A stretch of DNA of 64,000 nucleotides. It comes from Apoderus coryli. Taxonomy: Eukaryota > Arthropoda > Insecta > Coleoptera > Attelabidae. The position numbers were made by a program, and so were the translations under genes. The stretch covers positions 2,294,001 to 2,358,000 of the forward strand of contig OU452207.1 in assembly GCA_911728435.2 (NCBI GenBank), written 5' to 3'. Shown piece by piece: positions 12,095 through 23,460 of this stretch. Under the pieces are notes generated by a model. It was not told the origin of the DNA. It saw only the letters and a list, made by a program, of their open reading frames with translations, and made no database searches. The stretch's first letter is position 1. Every line of letters begins with the position of its first letter.

Positions 12095-12640
12095 CTTAGT
12101 TGCTACCGACGGGGTCTATCTGACCCAGAGTCGGTTTATTGTGCTCCACCAAGATAAGATTCGTAATGGGGGGGCTGTTCGTCCAGCTATTCTCTAGTAG
12201 GACAGTGTCTGTTAGGATGCGTAGGTGAGCGGTGGTATTGTTTTTTCCAAATAGTGAATATTACGTTATTGGGTCACAGTGACCCGTCTGTAGTGGTTAC
12301 GTCAACAAAATATTATTTTGATTTGCAGGTATGTCTTCATTATTTCTACTATTTTTATGCTTAGTATTTTGTTGTTGGTTTGAGTATGTTGAAATTTAAA
12401 ATTTATATCAACAAATTGCTGAAATATTTATTGATTTTTAGAAAAATGGCATTTTCAAGCAAGCAATTGACTACTGCTGATCTCGAAAATATATTACACA
12501 CTGAAGAGTTTTGGGAAGATTGTGAAGACAAAAATGAGGATGAGACCTTCTTCAAGAAGCAGAGGACTTGGAATAAGCCAAGACACCAAAATATTATTTT
12601 TTTGGAATGCTAAAACATGCGCAAGTCCGCTTTAGGAACA
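12095..12640 (+). mobile_element. piggyBac-like element, 5' end and transposase N-terminus
   Basis: A TTAA target precedes CCCTTAGTTGCTACCG, and the leader contains GGGTC/GACCC pairs (GGGTCTATCTGACCC near 12111-12125, then GGGTCACAGTGACCC near 12271-12285), as in many piggyBac-like elements. After a possible splice acceptor (TTTGCAG, about 12328) an ORF has an ATG at 12446 encoding MAFSSKQLTTADLENILHTE and an acidic stretch, FWEDCEDKNEDE. It stops near 12613. The acidic N-terminus fits a piggyBac transposase start. The catalytic DDE region and the 3' end are not present downstream, so the copy is truncated. Confidence 0.62.
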
Positions 12641-13453
12641 AATCCATTTTTAATAACTTTAGTTCTACGTTTCTTACCACCGCCAATGAGTCCAAACAAA
12701 TTACTTTATCTTATTAAATAACATTTTACTCAGTAGATATTGTAACTTACATTTACAGATTTAGACGATATAATTATACACACTTGATTTTAATTCAGTT
12801 CAATAAGAACTGAATTAATTAGTCCGCGTGTAAACAAACACAATCGACTTGTATTCCACATTGTCAAATTTACTTGTTCATGGCTTGTCTAACGAAAGCT
12901 GTGGCATAACAAACACAAATCTCTCTCTTACCTCCAACAATAAAAGAAACGGTTTTTCCCGAACAAAAAATGCTTTTAAGTTTAGCCAACGAGACAAGCA
13001 AATACATAGTAAGTATAGGTACTGTGTTGACATTTATAAAATGTTGTTATTTGTTTGGTTTTTGTTTGCTGAAAGAAATAAACCTCCCCATGCCACGTTA
13101 CAGTTGATTGTATTTCGCCTGTACCTACCACAAGGAGGTTGACGCGAGTTGACAAGAAGTGTTTTATATTTTCTTTTGGAGTTTATTTTGTTTATCCTTT
13201 GTTAGCATTTCTTAGATTATTTCTATTAAATAATTATGTAGGGAAGTTATTTGTTTTGGATAGAGTATCAGTTTATATACAGGGTGTTTCGAGGCTGCAA
13301 TATTTATGGTGCATTGTGATTTCTAAGGTCATTTTATGAAAATAAGTTCCTATAAACATACGATCGGAAATGCATTGTTTTCAAGGTAAATTAAATCAAA
13401 TATCTCATTACCTTTCTTGAAGTAATCCATTACGGAGAAGAGTTGAGTGTATA
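12641..13453. other. No gene seen; one mariner-end motif
   Basis: AT-rich sequence with a TACAGGGTGTTTCGAGG mariner-like end near 13279. ORFs at 12849-13142 and 13139-13339 have no recognisable motif and look like chance ORFs. Confidence 0.45.
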
Positions 13454-16323
13454 CCGGGTGTCCCACCGGAAAGGGATTTGATCGATTATGGAGAAACTAC
13501 ACTGTCGAACAATCTGAAAATCTGGTGTGGTACTAATGTCGACGGGATCAATTCGACTAAAATGTTTTCAAGAATCTAGCACTTCCGGTTATACCGGAAA
13601 TGGATGTCAACTTCCTTATTTCAAATACGACTCTATATAAATTATATTTTTTTTTGGATTCTTCTTGTAATTCTAAACATATTTCATACATAATTAGTTA
13701 TACCTAACGCCAGCCGTTTTCGAAATATTTGAAATTTTATTTCAAAAATGACGTTTTCAGAATAAAGAATAATAACAATCTTACAAAGATATATGCGGAA
13801 TCCATCAATAAATACGTGAAAAGTATTAATCAAACTAATTGAAGACATTGTTATTGGAATAAAAGAGTCCATAAAAGCATCAAACGAAGAAATCAAATCG
13901 AAAATAAGAAAAGGGAAAAAGAAAGAATGGATGACGATAGAGATATTGGATCTGATGGAAGGTCGCAGGAAATATAAAATCCAGGGAAATCAAGAGAAAT
14001 ATAAGGATACTCACAAGGAAATAAGAAGGAAGATCAAAGAAGCAAAGGAACTATGGATGGAAGAAAGATGTATTGAAATAGAACAGTTACAAACAAGAGG
14101 TGATTCATTTGGATTGCACAAAAAAGTAAAAGAAATATCACATATATACAGAAAAAAACACAAAAGTCGAATACGCAATGATCAAAATGAGTATATAACA
14201 TCAGAAGAAGAACTAGCAACGACATGGAAAAAATACGCGGAAAACCTTTTCAATGATATAAGACCACAGCAGCCAGTGCATACGCTGCACTCTGATAATT
14301 TATTGGGGCCCTCTATAATTAAAAGCAAAGTGATATATGCCATCAAGTCAACCAAGATGTACAAAGCCCCAGGACCAGATGACATCACCGTAGAAGCAAT
14401 TAAGTTGTTAGACGAAGAAAATGTAGAAATGCTAGTGAATTTGTTCAATCGCATATATGACACAGGCCACATTCCATCTGATTGGCTTCGATCAACGTTC
14501 GTAATGATCCCAAAGACGACCAACGCCACGAAATGTAAAGACCATCGCCTTAGCAGCCTAATGAGTCATCTGCTGAAGGTATTCCTTCGTATTCTACACT
14601 CTAGAATGTTCAATAAACTAGAAGATCTAAGCGGAGACACACAGTTTGGTTTTAAAAGCGGAATGGGGACTCGTGAAGCCGTTTTCTGCCTGAATACTTT
14701 AGTACAAAACAGCTTAGACCAACGAACATACGTATATATGCTGTTTATTGATTACGAGAAGGCCTTCGACAATGTTAGACATGACACCTTGTTGAAACAA
14801 TGCCAATATTGACGCAAAAGATATCAGAATCATCCAAAATCTATACTGGAATCAAAAAACCTGTGTAAGATTAGAGAAATCACTAACAACAGACGAATTT
14901 AAAGTTCTAAAGGGGGTTCGACAAGGATGCATACTGTCACCAATACTGTTTAACTTATACGTCGAAAATATATTTTCTGAGGCGCTGGAAGACTTAGAGT
15001 GTGGGATTAAAGTAAATGGTATACCAATTAACAACATACGGTATGCAGACGACACCGTAATCATTGCTGACACTGAAGAGGACTTACAACTAATGCTGGA
15101 GCAGATAAATACGGTTGGAAAGGGGAATGGTCTCAAAATAAACATACAAAAGACAAAGTAAATGATAGTAAGCAGAAACCCTCCTCAAAATGCTGTGTTA
15201 AACTTGGAAGACCAACCTATTGAACGAGTGCAAAACTTTAAATACCTTGGAACCAACATAAATGAACAATGGAATCCCGAACAGGAAATTTGCTGTCGCA
15301 TACAACAAGCGAGGCAAGCTTTCACAAGCCTAAGACCCTTTCTTTGCAACCTGACATTGTCCCTCAAATTAAGATGCAGAATGGTGCAGTGTTACGTCTG
15401 GTCCATCCTGTTATATGGAATGGAAACATGGACTCTCAAGATCCGGTCGATAAACAAGCTTGAGGCTTTTGAAATGTGGTGTCTAAGAAGGATGCTACGT
15501 ATATCGTGGGTAGACCGAGTTCGAAATGAAGACGTTCTTAGAAGGGCGGGATGCAAAAGAGAACTTTTCAACATAATCAAGAAGCGGAAAATTGGATACC
15601 TGGGCCACATAGTACGAGGAGAGAAGTACAAAATACCACAGATAATTCTCCAAGGAAAAATTGAAGAGAAGAGAGGAGTAGGACGTAAACAGATGTCCTG
15701 GTTGAGAAACATCAAGAGCTGGACAGGCATTAGCTATACGAGCGAGCTCTGTCGCGCTGCGGAAGCAAGGACCCTTATTATGATGAGATAGTCGCCAACG
15801 CACTAGAAGTGTACGGCATTTTAAGAAGAACAATTTTTTATTATATGGAAGCTTTAATAATTTAATTTGTTAGAATATCCTAGGAGATATAGATCTACTT
15901 TAGGCGCGTACGTATATTTTTTTAGTAAATATTAGTACAGGGTATTGTAATTTTTAATTAGTAGTAATAATCATGGCGGGCGTATCAATTATACTAACGC
16001 ATACTATGTAAATTTGTTTATTATTTATGGATAATGGGACAGAGAGATGTCACAAACGAGTGATACTTTTGCTGATAGGTACCCAGAAAACACAGGCCAT
16101 CACCAAAAGTTGTTAAACAGATAATTTCAAACATTTCGGGTCCGTAAAGACAAAAATAAAACGAAGGAAACCCATTTGTGACGATGAAGCTGTAGAAATA
16201 GCTATACTGGGGTACTTCACGGCATATCCTCCGACATCTCTGAGAAAATTTGCTGTAGAGTCTGGATTTTCTAAAAGCGATCGATTATTATATCTGGGGG
16301 ACGATCAAAAATGAAGTGTACAA
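13454..16323 (+). mobile_element. Deleted mariner element carrying an RT insertion
   Basis: The left end CCGGGTGTCCCACCGG after TA matches the copy at 54219-56211 over about 270 bp, to CGCCAGCCGTTTTCGA. An RT fragment (13818-15791) then intervenes. From about 16020 mariner sequence resumes: RYPENTGHHQKLL, then KIKRRKPICDDEAVEIAILG (16150-16210), LRKFAVESGFSKS (16240-16280), joined directly to WGDDQK-frame sequence. The junction fuses the second HTH region to the C-terminal WG motif, deleting the whole catalytic core. Exactly the same junction occurs at 55.5 kb, so the deleted form amplified. This copy ends at GAAGTGTAC (16323), losing its right end. Confidence 0.82.
13818..15791 (+). pseudogene. 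Endonuclease-RT LINE, longest RT copy in the window
   Basis: Coding runs from EDIVIGIKESIKASNEE through a charged region, KAPGPDDITVEAIKLL (14365-14410), SDWLRSTFVMIPKTT, the palm motif LFIDYEKAFDNVRHD (14740-14780), a frameshift near 14805, LKGVRQGCILSPILFNLYVE (14910-14965) and the catalytic IRYADDTVIIAD (15030-15065). An in-frame TAA follows at 15159-15161 (KTK-stop-MIVSRN). The rest is open to 15791: FKYLGTNINEQWNPEQE, YGMETWTLKIRSINKLEAFE, LRRMLRISWVDRV, YLGHIVRGEKYKI and SWLRNIKSWTG. The 5' endonuclease domain is missing. One frameshift and one stop inactivate a polymerase domain whose catalytic residues are intact. Related proteins are common in insect genomes as endonuclease-reverse transcriptase. 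Confidence 0.92.
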
Positions 16324-16950
16324 TCTTATTCTTTTTGTCCTATTAAATTTATTCTCTTATATTTTTATTGTGACAATAATTTTAACAATTTGACGTCCCT
16401 TTTAAATAAAAAATGCAAGTGCAAAATTAGAGTAAACAAATTATTTCACGTCCTCAAGTAATGGTACAATTTCAAACAAATAACCACAAATTTATTAGTG
16501 AACATGTTTTGTTGTTCTGTGCTGTTTTTCGTCAACTATGGAAATTTGGTCGGGTTTCAAGGCTCTCTACCGGCAAAACCGTTCATCTAAACAAAATAAC
16601 GTAACAGACCTGATTTGTGGAGAATTTATTGTGTTTTATTTTTGTACTCTAATACTTTCTTTTAAAACGGTACATTTCTCGAATTATTGGTCAAAAACCA
16701 AAAAAAAGTGCATATTTTCGCAATTTTCACGCACCTTCCTTTTACAATTTGATTGACACTTAACTGTTAAATTAACCTAAAATGTTTTATAGCAAATGAT
16801 AATTTTTATAATTTTTTACTAGATATAGTAACCCATCAAATTACTTAATTTTAAGTCATGTGTCAAATTTCATCCAATCACCTCTGGATTACAGCGATAA
16901 TACATGTGGTGTTTTTTTTATTAAAAATTAATTAAACGTCAAACTGGTTT
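16324..16950. other. No gene seen
   Basis: AT-rich sequence. An ORF at 16538-16756 has no recognisable motif. Confidence 0.45.
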
Positions 16951-16953
16951 AAA

Positions 16954-17854
16954 AATGTCGCGAAGAGTTGGTATTGCATCTAACGATGCAATTAATGATA
17001 TTATATCTAATAATATACCAAAAAGACAATCAAATCAAAAAAATATGTATGGAAAATATTTCTCGAGTTTAGTGCGACCAAAGAATACGAACTGAATGCT
17101 GAAACAAGTTTGCATAATTTGGCTAATATATTGAAAGATTATGCGGTAAATATGAGAAAAACTGACGGAACTGAATATAAAGAAGCAACTGTAAAAACAA
17201 TTTGGAATACTACGAGTAGGCTACTCCAGGAAAAATACTTCAAAGACTTCAAAATTGTATTGTAGCTGTTGAGTTAGCTTGGCGAGGTGGTGAACCAGCT
17301 GATTGCCTTATAGATTATTTCACGATTGAGAAAAATAATGATGGAACGCCAACCAACAGAATTGAATACAATCCAATATTCAGTAAAACATGCCAAGGAG
17401 GATCGAAAAGTTGTACAAATAGTAAGTGCCTTGTTCCAAATATTGCAAACGAAAGTGCATGCCTTGTTCGGTTATTTCATAAATTATTGTCCAAAAGGGG
17501 GAAAAATATTACTTCCAGTCGCCTATTCTTGAGACCAAATCGTTTCTAGAAATCCGAAAGTGACAATATACCGGTAGGCAAGAACACAATTAATATGTGG
17601 ACCAAATCATTCGAACAGATCAACTGCAGTTAGCCATTTGGCAAATAAAGCAATTAATAAAAATAACAGGACATAGCAGATCTAATTCAATTAAACCGTA
17701 CTTGAATATTAACCAAGAACGCCATGGTGAAATAATCAACACCATGCGAGGAATTTCTTCAACAGTGGAAATTAACAATCCGTCAACTTCAGCAAACTCT
17801 TCTTCCAATTTAACATTTACCAATTGTACTTTTCACAACTGTAGTTTTAAATAA
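16954..17854 (+). pseudogene. Crypton-like tyrosine recombinase remnant
   Basis: Starting with MSRRVGIASNDAIND, reading across frame changes gives the N-terminal DNA-binding part of a tyrosine recombinase (LANILKDYAVNMRKTDGTEY, TVKTIWNTTSRLLQEKYF, 17115-17250). A stop at 17263 follows, then VAVELAWRGGEPADCLIDYF, PTNRIEYNPIFSKTCQGG and NTINMWTKSFEQI, a frame change near 17620, and the C-terminal motif KITGHSRSNSIKPYLNINQE (17655-17715). The H-x-x-x-x-x-I-K-x-Y pattern fits the family's final His and Tyr nucleophile. The tail, TFTNCTFHNCSF, is a repeat-like ending I associate with Crypton-like proteins of invertebrates. Several lesions make it non-functional. Confidence 0.75.
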
Positions 17855-17996
17855 AAATGAATAATATTTGTTTGATTAAAACTAATACATTTTGTATTGA
17901 AAATTATTAAACGTCAGATTGACAATCAAATTTTTAATATCTACAAAGTAAAAAATTATCTTATCAAATACTCCTCGGGCGTTGATAAATACTCAA

Positions 17997-18076
17997 AATT
18001 TTGTCATAGAGAATCCTTCAAGCGAGTTGCTCAAGGATAATAGCAACCCACTTTCGGCATTCTCTATGACAAAATT
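17997..18076. repeat. 18-bp perfect inverted repeat (foldback)
   Basis: AATTTTGTCATAGAGAAT at 17997-18014 has its exact complement at 18059-18076, with a 44-base spacer. A weaker match (TTGATAA...) extends outward on both sides. It could be a very short MITE or a foldback remnant. It follows the Crypton-like remnant and precedes an A-rich run at 18095-18113. Confidence 0.6.
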
Positions 18077-18339
18077 ATCTCGGTATTATCAAAAAATGAA
18101 AAAAAAAAAAAACTAAGTGAGGTGAGAGATATTATGTACTTACCCTCTTTTGACAACGTTGATGATGATGAATACACCCATTACGCATTAGTGTCTGTTC
18201 AGTTTTTATGTGAAGTAGAGACGAATAGTACTTAAGTCTCATTTATTTATTAAAAAAAAACATTTTTTTTAACACAAAACAACAAAAGAAAAATAATAAA
18301 ATTTCCAAACAAACTCAAAACTTTCGTTCGATCTTAAAT

Positions 18340-18570
18340 TATACCTAGTTAGTGTGTAAAAGTGTATTGTCTGACAATATCGCGTACCGGAGATGTGAAC
18401 AATCGGAGCCCGGAAATTTGGAAAAGGAGACGGTTTTCACCGCCGCCGTTGTCGTCAGACTGGTCGCTAAAAGACGGTCGGCATTTGTTTCGGGCGTAGG
18501 TCGCTTGGAGGCGGCGGCGCGCCGACAAAGGCACCCCTCATAGATTCAGTTGCGGAGTTGCCAGTTTGTA
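18340..18570. promoter_or_regulatory. GC-rich island in AT-rich sequence
   Basis: About 200 bp rich in CpG (for example CGCCGCCGTTGTCGTC, then GGCGGCGGCGCGCCG) stands out from its surroundings. Open frames run through it on both strands but show no domain. Such an island could be the 5' UTR or promoter of a host gene, or the 5' end of a retroelement. There is no exon I can connect to it. Confidence 0.35.
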
Positions 18571-18860
18571 CCTAATTCGTTTTTACGAGTGTTTTTCAAT
18601 TTTTATTGTACCTTTTTAATTGAGTTTATTTTTTGTATCTAGATAAATTTAATACTGTTTTGAAAATATTTTTTTTAAATAAAAATATACAGCAGAAAAA
18701 CATCTAAACGGCAAAGCTTAAAGCTAAAAGCTTAAAGAGAAATTTGAGAGGGCAAGATTGGTGGATTACGAAAAAAGAACTTGAAGAAAGAGGGTGTCAA
18801 CTGAAGAGCAGCTATTAATGATCCACAATACTTGTTAAGGATGAATTGCATGGGGGAATA
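18571..18860. other. No gene seen
   Basis: AT-rich transition between the GC island and the LINE remnant at 18861. Nothing was recognised. Confidence 0.4.
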
Positions 18861-19372
18861 GAGATTGTCTACATATTTGATGACGGCGGCCTCTTCAACC
18901 TTCGTAGACTGCAACCTGAGATGAAGATCGTATCCACATCACTCATTCAGCTTCAATACGCGGATGACAATGTTGTCCTAGCTGATACCGAAGAGGATCT
19001 TCAATATACAATACTAAATGCATTTAACAGCACATACAAAAGCTGAAGGTAATCAGGGGAGCGCAGCAAAAGAGGTACTAGGAAGTTCTTAAAACCAACA
19101 TAAGGAAGTGTGGCTTAGATTGAATATCAACTGGAAGCAGACCGCGAACGACAGACCGCGATGGAGGCGTACCATTTATGAGCGTGATCAAGTTTTTGAA
19201 GAGCAGCGTCGGCGATATGAGGATGCGAAAGAAGAGAGAACGCATCGATGGGGCAACGCATTTACAACAGCCTGTAAATGTTGGTGATTGGGCGTGGCAA
19301 TTTTGCAGCTCCAGGATCGGTCTGTTTAGTTCGTTAGCGAGTGAATGCTGATAATGATGATGATGAATGTAC
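18861..19372 (+). pseudogene. LINE 3' remnant with YADD motif and (GAT)n tail
   Basis: An RT fragment encodes FDDGGLFNLRRL and then LIQLQYADDNVVLADTEEDL with an intact catalytic YADD (18950-19010). A gap follows, where most of the thumb region is missing. Then comes a typical C-terminal piece, NWKQTANDRPRWRRTIYERD, followed by basic/acidic helix (19120-19245). The element ends in a GATGATGATGAATG tail near 19355-19372. The D-R-x-x-W-R motif near the end and the tail fit LINEs of the L2/RTE/endonuclease-RT type. Heavily deleted. Confidence 0.75.
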
Positions 19373-20937
19373 GGGATAGCAGCGGAGTATTCGAAGTGTG
19401 AGCAGGGCTTATATTTTTACAGGAATAGTTAGAAAATTTGTAAAAATCGCTTAGTCATGAAATTAGCATTCCATTATGCTTGCAACTGTATTAGGTCATT
19501 CAATAAGGCCCTAGATGGCGTTACTAGAATTTTTTCCATATGATTTTTATTTAGTACTAACCCTACCTACTGGTTAAAGGCGTCTGTTTCGTTTGCATTG
19601 AGCTACCCTGGGATAGGAATACTGTCAATCAAAATAGAATGACGATCACAAAGACCTATAAGAGCTTCAAAACAACAAATATGAACCCTAGCTAGGAAAC
19701 TTGGGATAAAAACAGGTTTAAAAGAAAAGAGATAATGTATCACGGACGCGAGTTGTTGGTTTACATGTTGGCAACACTGTATTTAGACGCGCACTGTGTC
19801 ATGGTGTAACCACGGTAACGCGATGTTATGTGACACCTCGTGTCAAGTTGGGATACACACACTCAAACAAATACAAAACGTATGGGATTTTGTGGTGATT
19901 CGAATAGGTTATGGGTATACCTATCCATGCAAATTGTAACAGTTCTTGTAAACAAGTTTAAAAGGCGATGATGTATGAGGACATATAAATTGACTTTCTA
20001 CTTTTACTTCGTGAATATTTTTCTTTATTATAATTGAGATGCTATACGGGTATTTCACTTCATTTATTTGACAGATATGTTTGTAGTAAAAGCAATCGCA
20101 TTCCAAACTTATCAACTACATCTATAAGGTTCAAATGTTGTTCAGAATGTTGTCATACTAGACGACTAAAATTTTATAGGCGAGGCGCTAGCCGAGACCA
20201 GCAACCATAGGAGTCCAGAAATGTGCTTTTCATGCGAAGTCAATGGTGAATCGTATTTTTGACCCTATAGGATTTGCAAGTTTCTGTTTAGTATGTCCAA
20301 ACATTTTATTAGAGAAAAGTTGTTTATTAAATTAAAATTGGAACTCTGTGGTATTCGAAGATATTTCAAATGAACCTAAAAGTAGATGGATGCATTACCA
20401 ATATTGTTGGACTTGTCATTTAAAATCAATGGTTAAGCATTTCTCCAGGTTTTTTTTTTTTAGGAAAAATTGTTTTTTTTTTATTATTTATATTTGGAAT
20501 ATAGCTTAGTATAACATTAATAAATAAAATGTTAAGAATAAATGACTGTAAATTGATTTCTGTTAAAAAATGCAAGACAAAAAAGACTTGCTTAAACTCT
20601 AATTTTATTAAAAAAAACGAAAATTTTACAACTCAAAAACAAAGTAACTATGTATTCCATTTAAAAAAACAAGTAATTAGACTTAACAACCATATATATC
20701 AAATTTTGGTAAGTTGAAATAAAGTAAATATAAAATTATATTATTAATTTAAAAATATTACGAACATATTTATAATCATATCGTCTACAAAACACTACAC
20801 ATATTAACTATGAAACTTTAGCGTAGCTGCTTACCAATATCTTCAGAAACATCGGACACGGGCAGTTCTCGCTCTTTTTCGGCTGCATTTGCCAAACCAA
20901 TTCTTTAATCAAAGATTAATTAATCTTTGCTTTAATT
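19373..20937. other. No gene seen
   Basis: About 1.5 kb without a recognisable gene. ORFs at 19921-20115 and 20529-20717 are low-complexity and unsupported. Confidence 0.45.
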
Positions 20938-21860
20938 ATTTTTCTTTTTTATCATAATTTATTCCTCTAGAGGAAGTAGTTTGTTTGGCATCTGGAAGCG
21001 TGTGTCCAAATTTGGGTTTTAAAAACTTAACTTCCTTAAATTCTTCGCTGTTCATTTTTTCCTTAAAAAATAATGATGTGCTGCCTTTTCGGAATTGGCA
21101 TATGTTCCTTGTTTTCTGGACTGACAACCATTTTCAAAATTTACGAAATCTTCAGTGTGAAGTTCCATGATTTTATTGTACCGGCAGGACTTTCTAACAA
21201 GATTAAGAAGATCTTCAAAATCGAACACCTCTGGCGTTTTGTTCCACTGTTTACCAATGGCACCATGAATAGCATCTGCTTTCATGAAAGAATGTCCTGA
21301 TTCAAAATATTTTCATTTACAAAAATAACACAGCTTGTAAACAAGGTCCAATTATTGTTTTGGGAAGCACAGTTGTCTGCCCAAAAAATTAGGTTCTTTG
21401 TGTTATCATCAAGATTTTTTATAATATTATAAAATGTTGACACTACATCTGCTCCCGTTCGACCTCTAATTGCTTCGTGCCACATTACACAATAATTAGG
21501 ACCATTTTTCTTTAAACTTGCAAATGTTTGACACATACCAATCGGCTAACAAATAACGAATTTTTGGTTGTCATTTTAGGAATTATTAGCACCTTTTGCA
21601 AATCAACTGCGTATATTTCAGTGGTTTGCTCCCATATATTAGTGACATCTTCTTCTCGACAAACCTCACAAGTTTCTAGATCTAGATGATTAAGTGTTTC
21701 ATTAGAGTTTAATTTATTGTCGTTCACATTACGCATATGACTTTTATATAATAAACAAACAAAAATTTTTTCCTTTTCAAATACCGTCCTGCATGTCTCA
21801 TAAGAGATTTTTTTTGAGCTTTGAGTTAAAGTCTTCCCACAATTTGTTTGTTTATTTAAA
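20938..21860 (-). pseudogene. DDE-like protein of probable transposon origin (DUF7869-like)
   Basis: Reading from 21860 down across three frames gives GKTLTQSSKKISYETCRTVF, a C-x2-C motif (CEVC), DLQKVLIIPKMTTKNSLFVSRLV, WHEAIRGRTGADVVSTFYN, the acidic motif FWADNCASQNNNWTLF (about 21350-21390), YFESGHSFMKADAIHGAIG (about 21250-21305) and a C-terminal part, DFEDLLNLVRKS. The W-H-E, D-N-C-x-x-Q-N and G-H-x-x-M-x-A-D motifs recur in a large family of metazoan proteins I know as DUF7869-like, with a suspected DDE-nuclease fold. That assignment is from memory and unconfirmed. Frameshifts lie near 21525, 21300 and 21090. A second fragment of the same family is at 53060-53470. Confidence 0.65.
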
Positions 21861-22418
21861 TTGAGCTATTAGCCACAGATTAACAAACATTACTTTACGA
21901 TGTTGAATTTTGAGCTCTTTCTAAAATTAGTAGAATTCGTCTTGAAACAATCCTTGTGCATTTTGCGTGATCCATAATAAAATTATATAATATAATAATG
22001 TAATTGTGTGGACAAAGAAATAGAGACTTCTAAATATTATTAGCTAACCGGGAATCTAGCATCCCCATACTAACCACCACCACAATCACGTGACTCACAA
22101 ATTTGGCGGCAAAATTCAAAGCTACTTGGTTTTTGAATTGCAAATAAATAACAATTCAATATACCTAAGCCATCTGTTTTGCTTGATTTTTTATTTGCAA
22201 ATTTGACTTCATTTATTTTATGTTTGCAAATCATACTTTTTAGAACTGAAATTTGTAAATCGATCAAAAAGCAACTTAATTTAAAGTATGATGTTTTAAT
22301 GCTAGCAATGTGTAAAAAATACTACAAGGTATATTTTTTGCGCTGAATCCATTGGTGCCCAAATCTCAGTTTCCAAGTAGCTTGACATACTTGGTTTTTA
22401 GTTGGCACGCCAGAGCTG
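21861..22418. other. No gene seen
   Basis: No motif was recognised. It may hold the degraded 5' part of the minus-strand DDE-like gene. Confidence 0.4.
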
Positions 22419-23460
22419 ATTTAGTTTAGTTTAGTTTATTTTGCCACATATTTGTATAAAAAAATAACAATTGTAGTATGTCAAATATCAAAACAAAAGT
22501 ACAAACAATTAAACACAGAAAGATAAAGTTTACAATACACTAACAGAAAAAAAAGAAAAAAAAAGAGAAAAAACACAACGCACACGTACCTAGCCTAGAT
22601 AATATTACAATAGCTAAAATGTATGTACAGCATGCATGTACTCCCCAATGGAGTAAAAGGCGTGCGCCAGCAACACACGTTTTATTTTATTTTTAAACAA
22701 CCTTGCATCAGCTATTATCTGTATATAATTAGGCAGAGCATTAAATAGAGAAACTTGCAACGAATTTCTCTCGCACTTTCTGAGTCTATAGCGAGGCGGG
22801 CGCACAGAACCCTGAATGCTTGTAGGATAGCGATGAAAGCTTCCATTTGTAGGCATCGTATGCCTTATCCTATGTATCTCAATAAGTTGGTGATAAATAT
22901 ATAGCGAAGGTAGAGGCATAATACCCAATTTCACGAAGATGGGCTTACAGTGGTCCCTAAAACCAGCTCCGTCCAGAATTCGAACCACCCTTTTTTGAGA
23001 AATAAAAATGCTAGCAGCAGAGGACGCATTTCCCCACAATAGGACCCCATATGAAATGTGAGAATGAAAAAGGGAAAAATACACAGACAGTAATGATTCT
23101 CTAGCCAAATATTGTTTTAGTCTGCGAATAACAAATATACTAGTAGACAGTTTTCTGTTCAGGTCAGATATATGTTGGCACCAGCTGATAGAATCATCCA
23201 ACGTGATTCCTAACAGCTTAGCCGAACTGCCATCAGTCACGCTCCGGTTACTCGAAAAAAGCAAGTGCTGTGTCTTATTAGCATTAAGTTTAAGGTTGTT
23301 GTTTGAGAACCAATCTTCAACCTTTCTCTCACTCTGCATAGTCCCGGTCTTCAGTGCATCCACGCCTCCCGCTCTATTTATTAAAGTTACGTCATCCGCA
23401 AAAAAGACCCCCGCGGCCGGGCTCAGATGATGATATAAATCGTTGATGTAAACGATTTAT
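22419..23460 (-). mobile_element. 5'-truncated jockey-like LINE with (TAAAC)n tail
   Basis: On the minus strand coding starts at INDLYHHLSPAAGVFFADDVTL, so the truncation lies just before the catalytic FADD. It then runs open for over 270 residues through WFSNNNLKLNANKTQHLLF, KLLGITLDDSISWCQHI, LFHSHISYGVLLWG, QKRVVRILDG and the C-terminal RPPRYRLRKCERNS to a stop at 22614. A 3' UTR of about 180 bp ends in three to four TAAAC repeats (22419-22438). The C-terminal part of the ORF is undamaged, so this is a young truncated insertion. At the 5' junction, TAAATCGTT and AACGATTTA form a 9-bp inverted duplication, as seen when reverse transcription snaps back. Confidence 0.9.

Noticed and set aside
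18349..18543. Overlapping ORFs on both strands, Arg-rich
   Set aside because: They exist because the GC-rich island has few stops; no motif or conserved pattern is seen.
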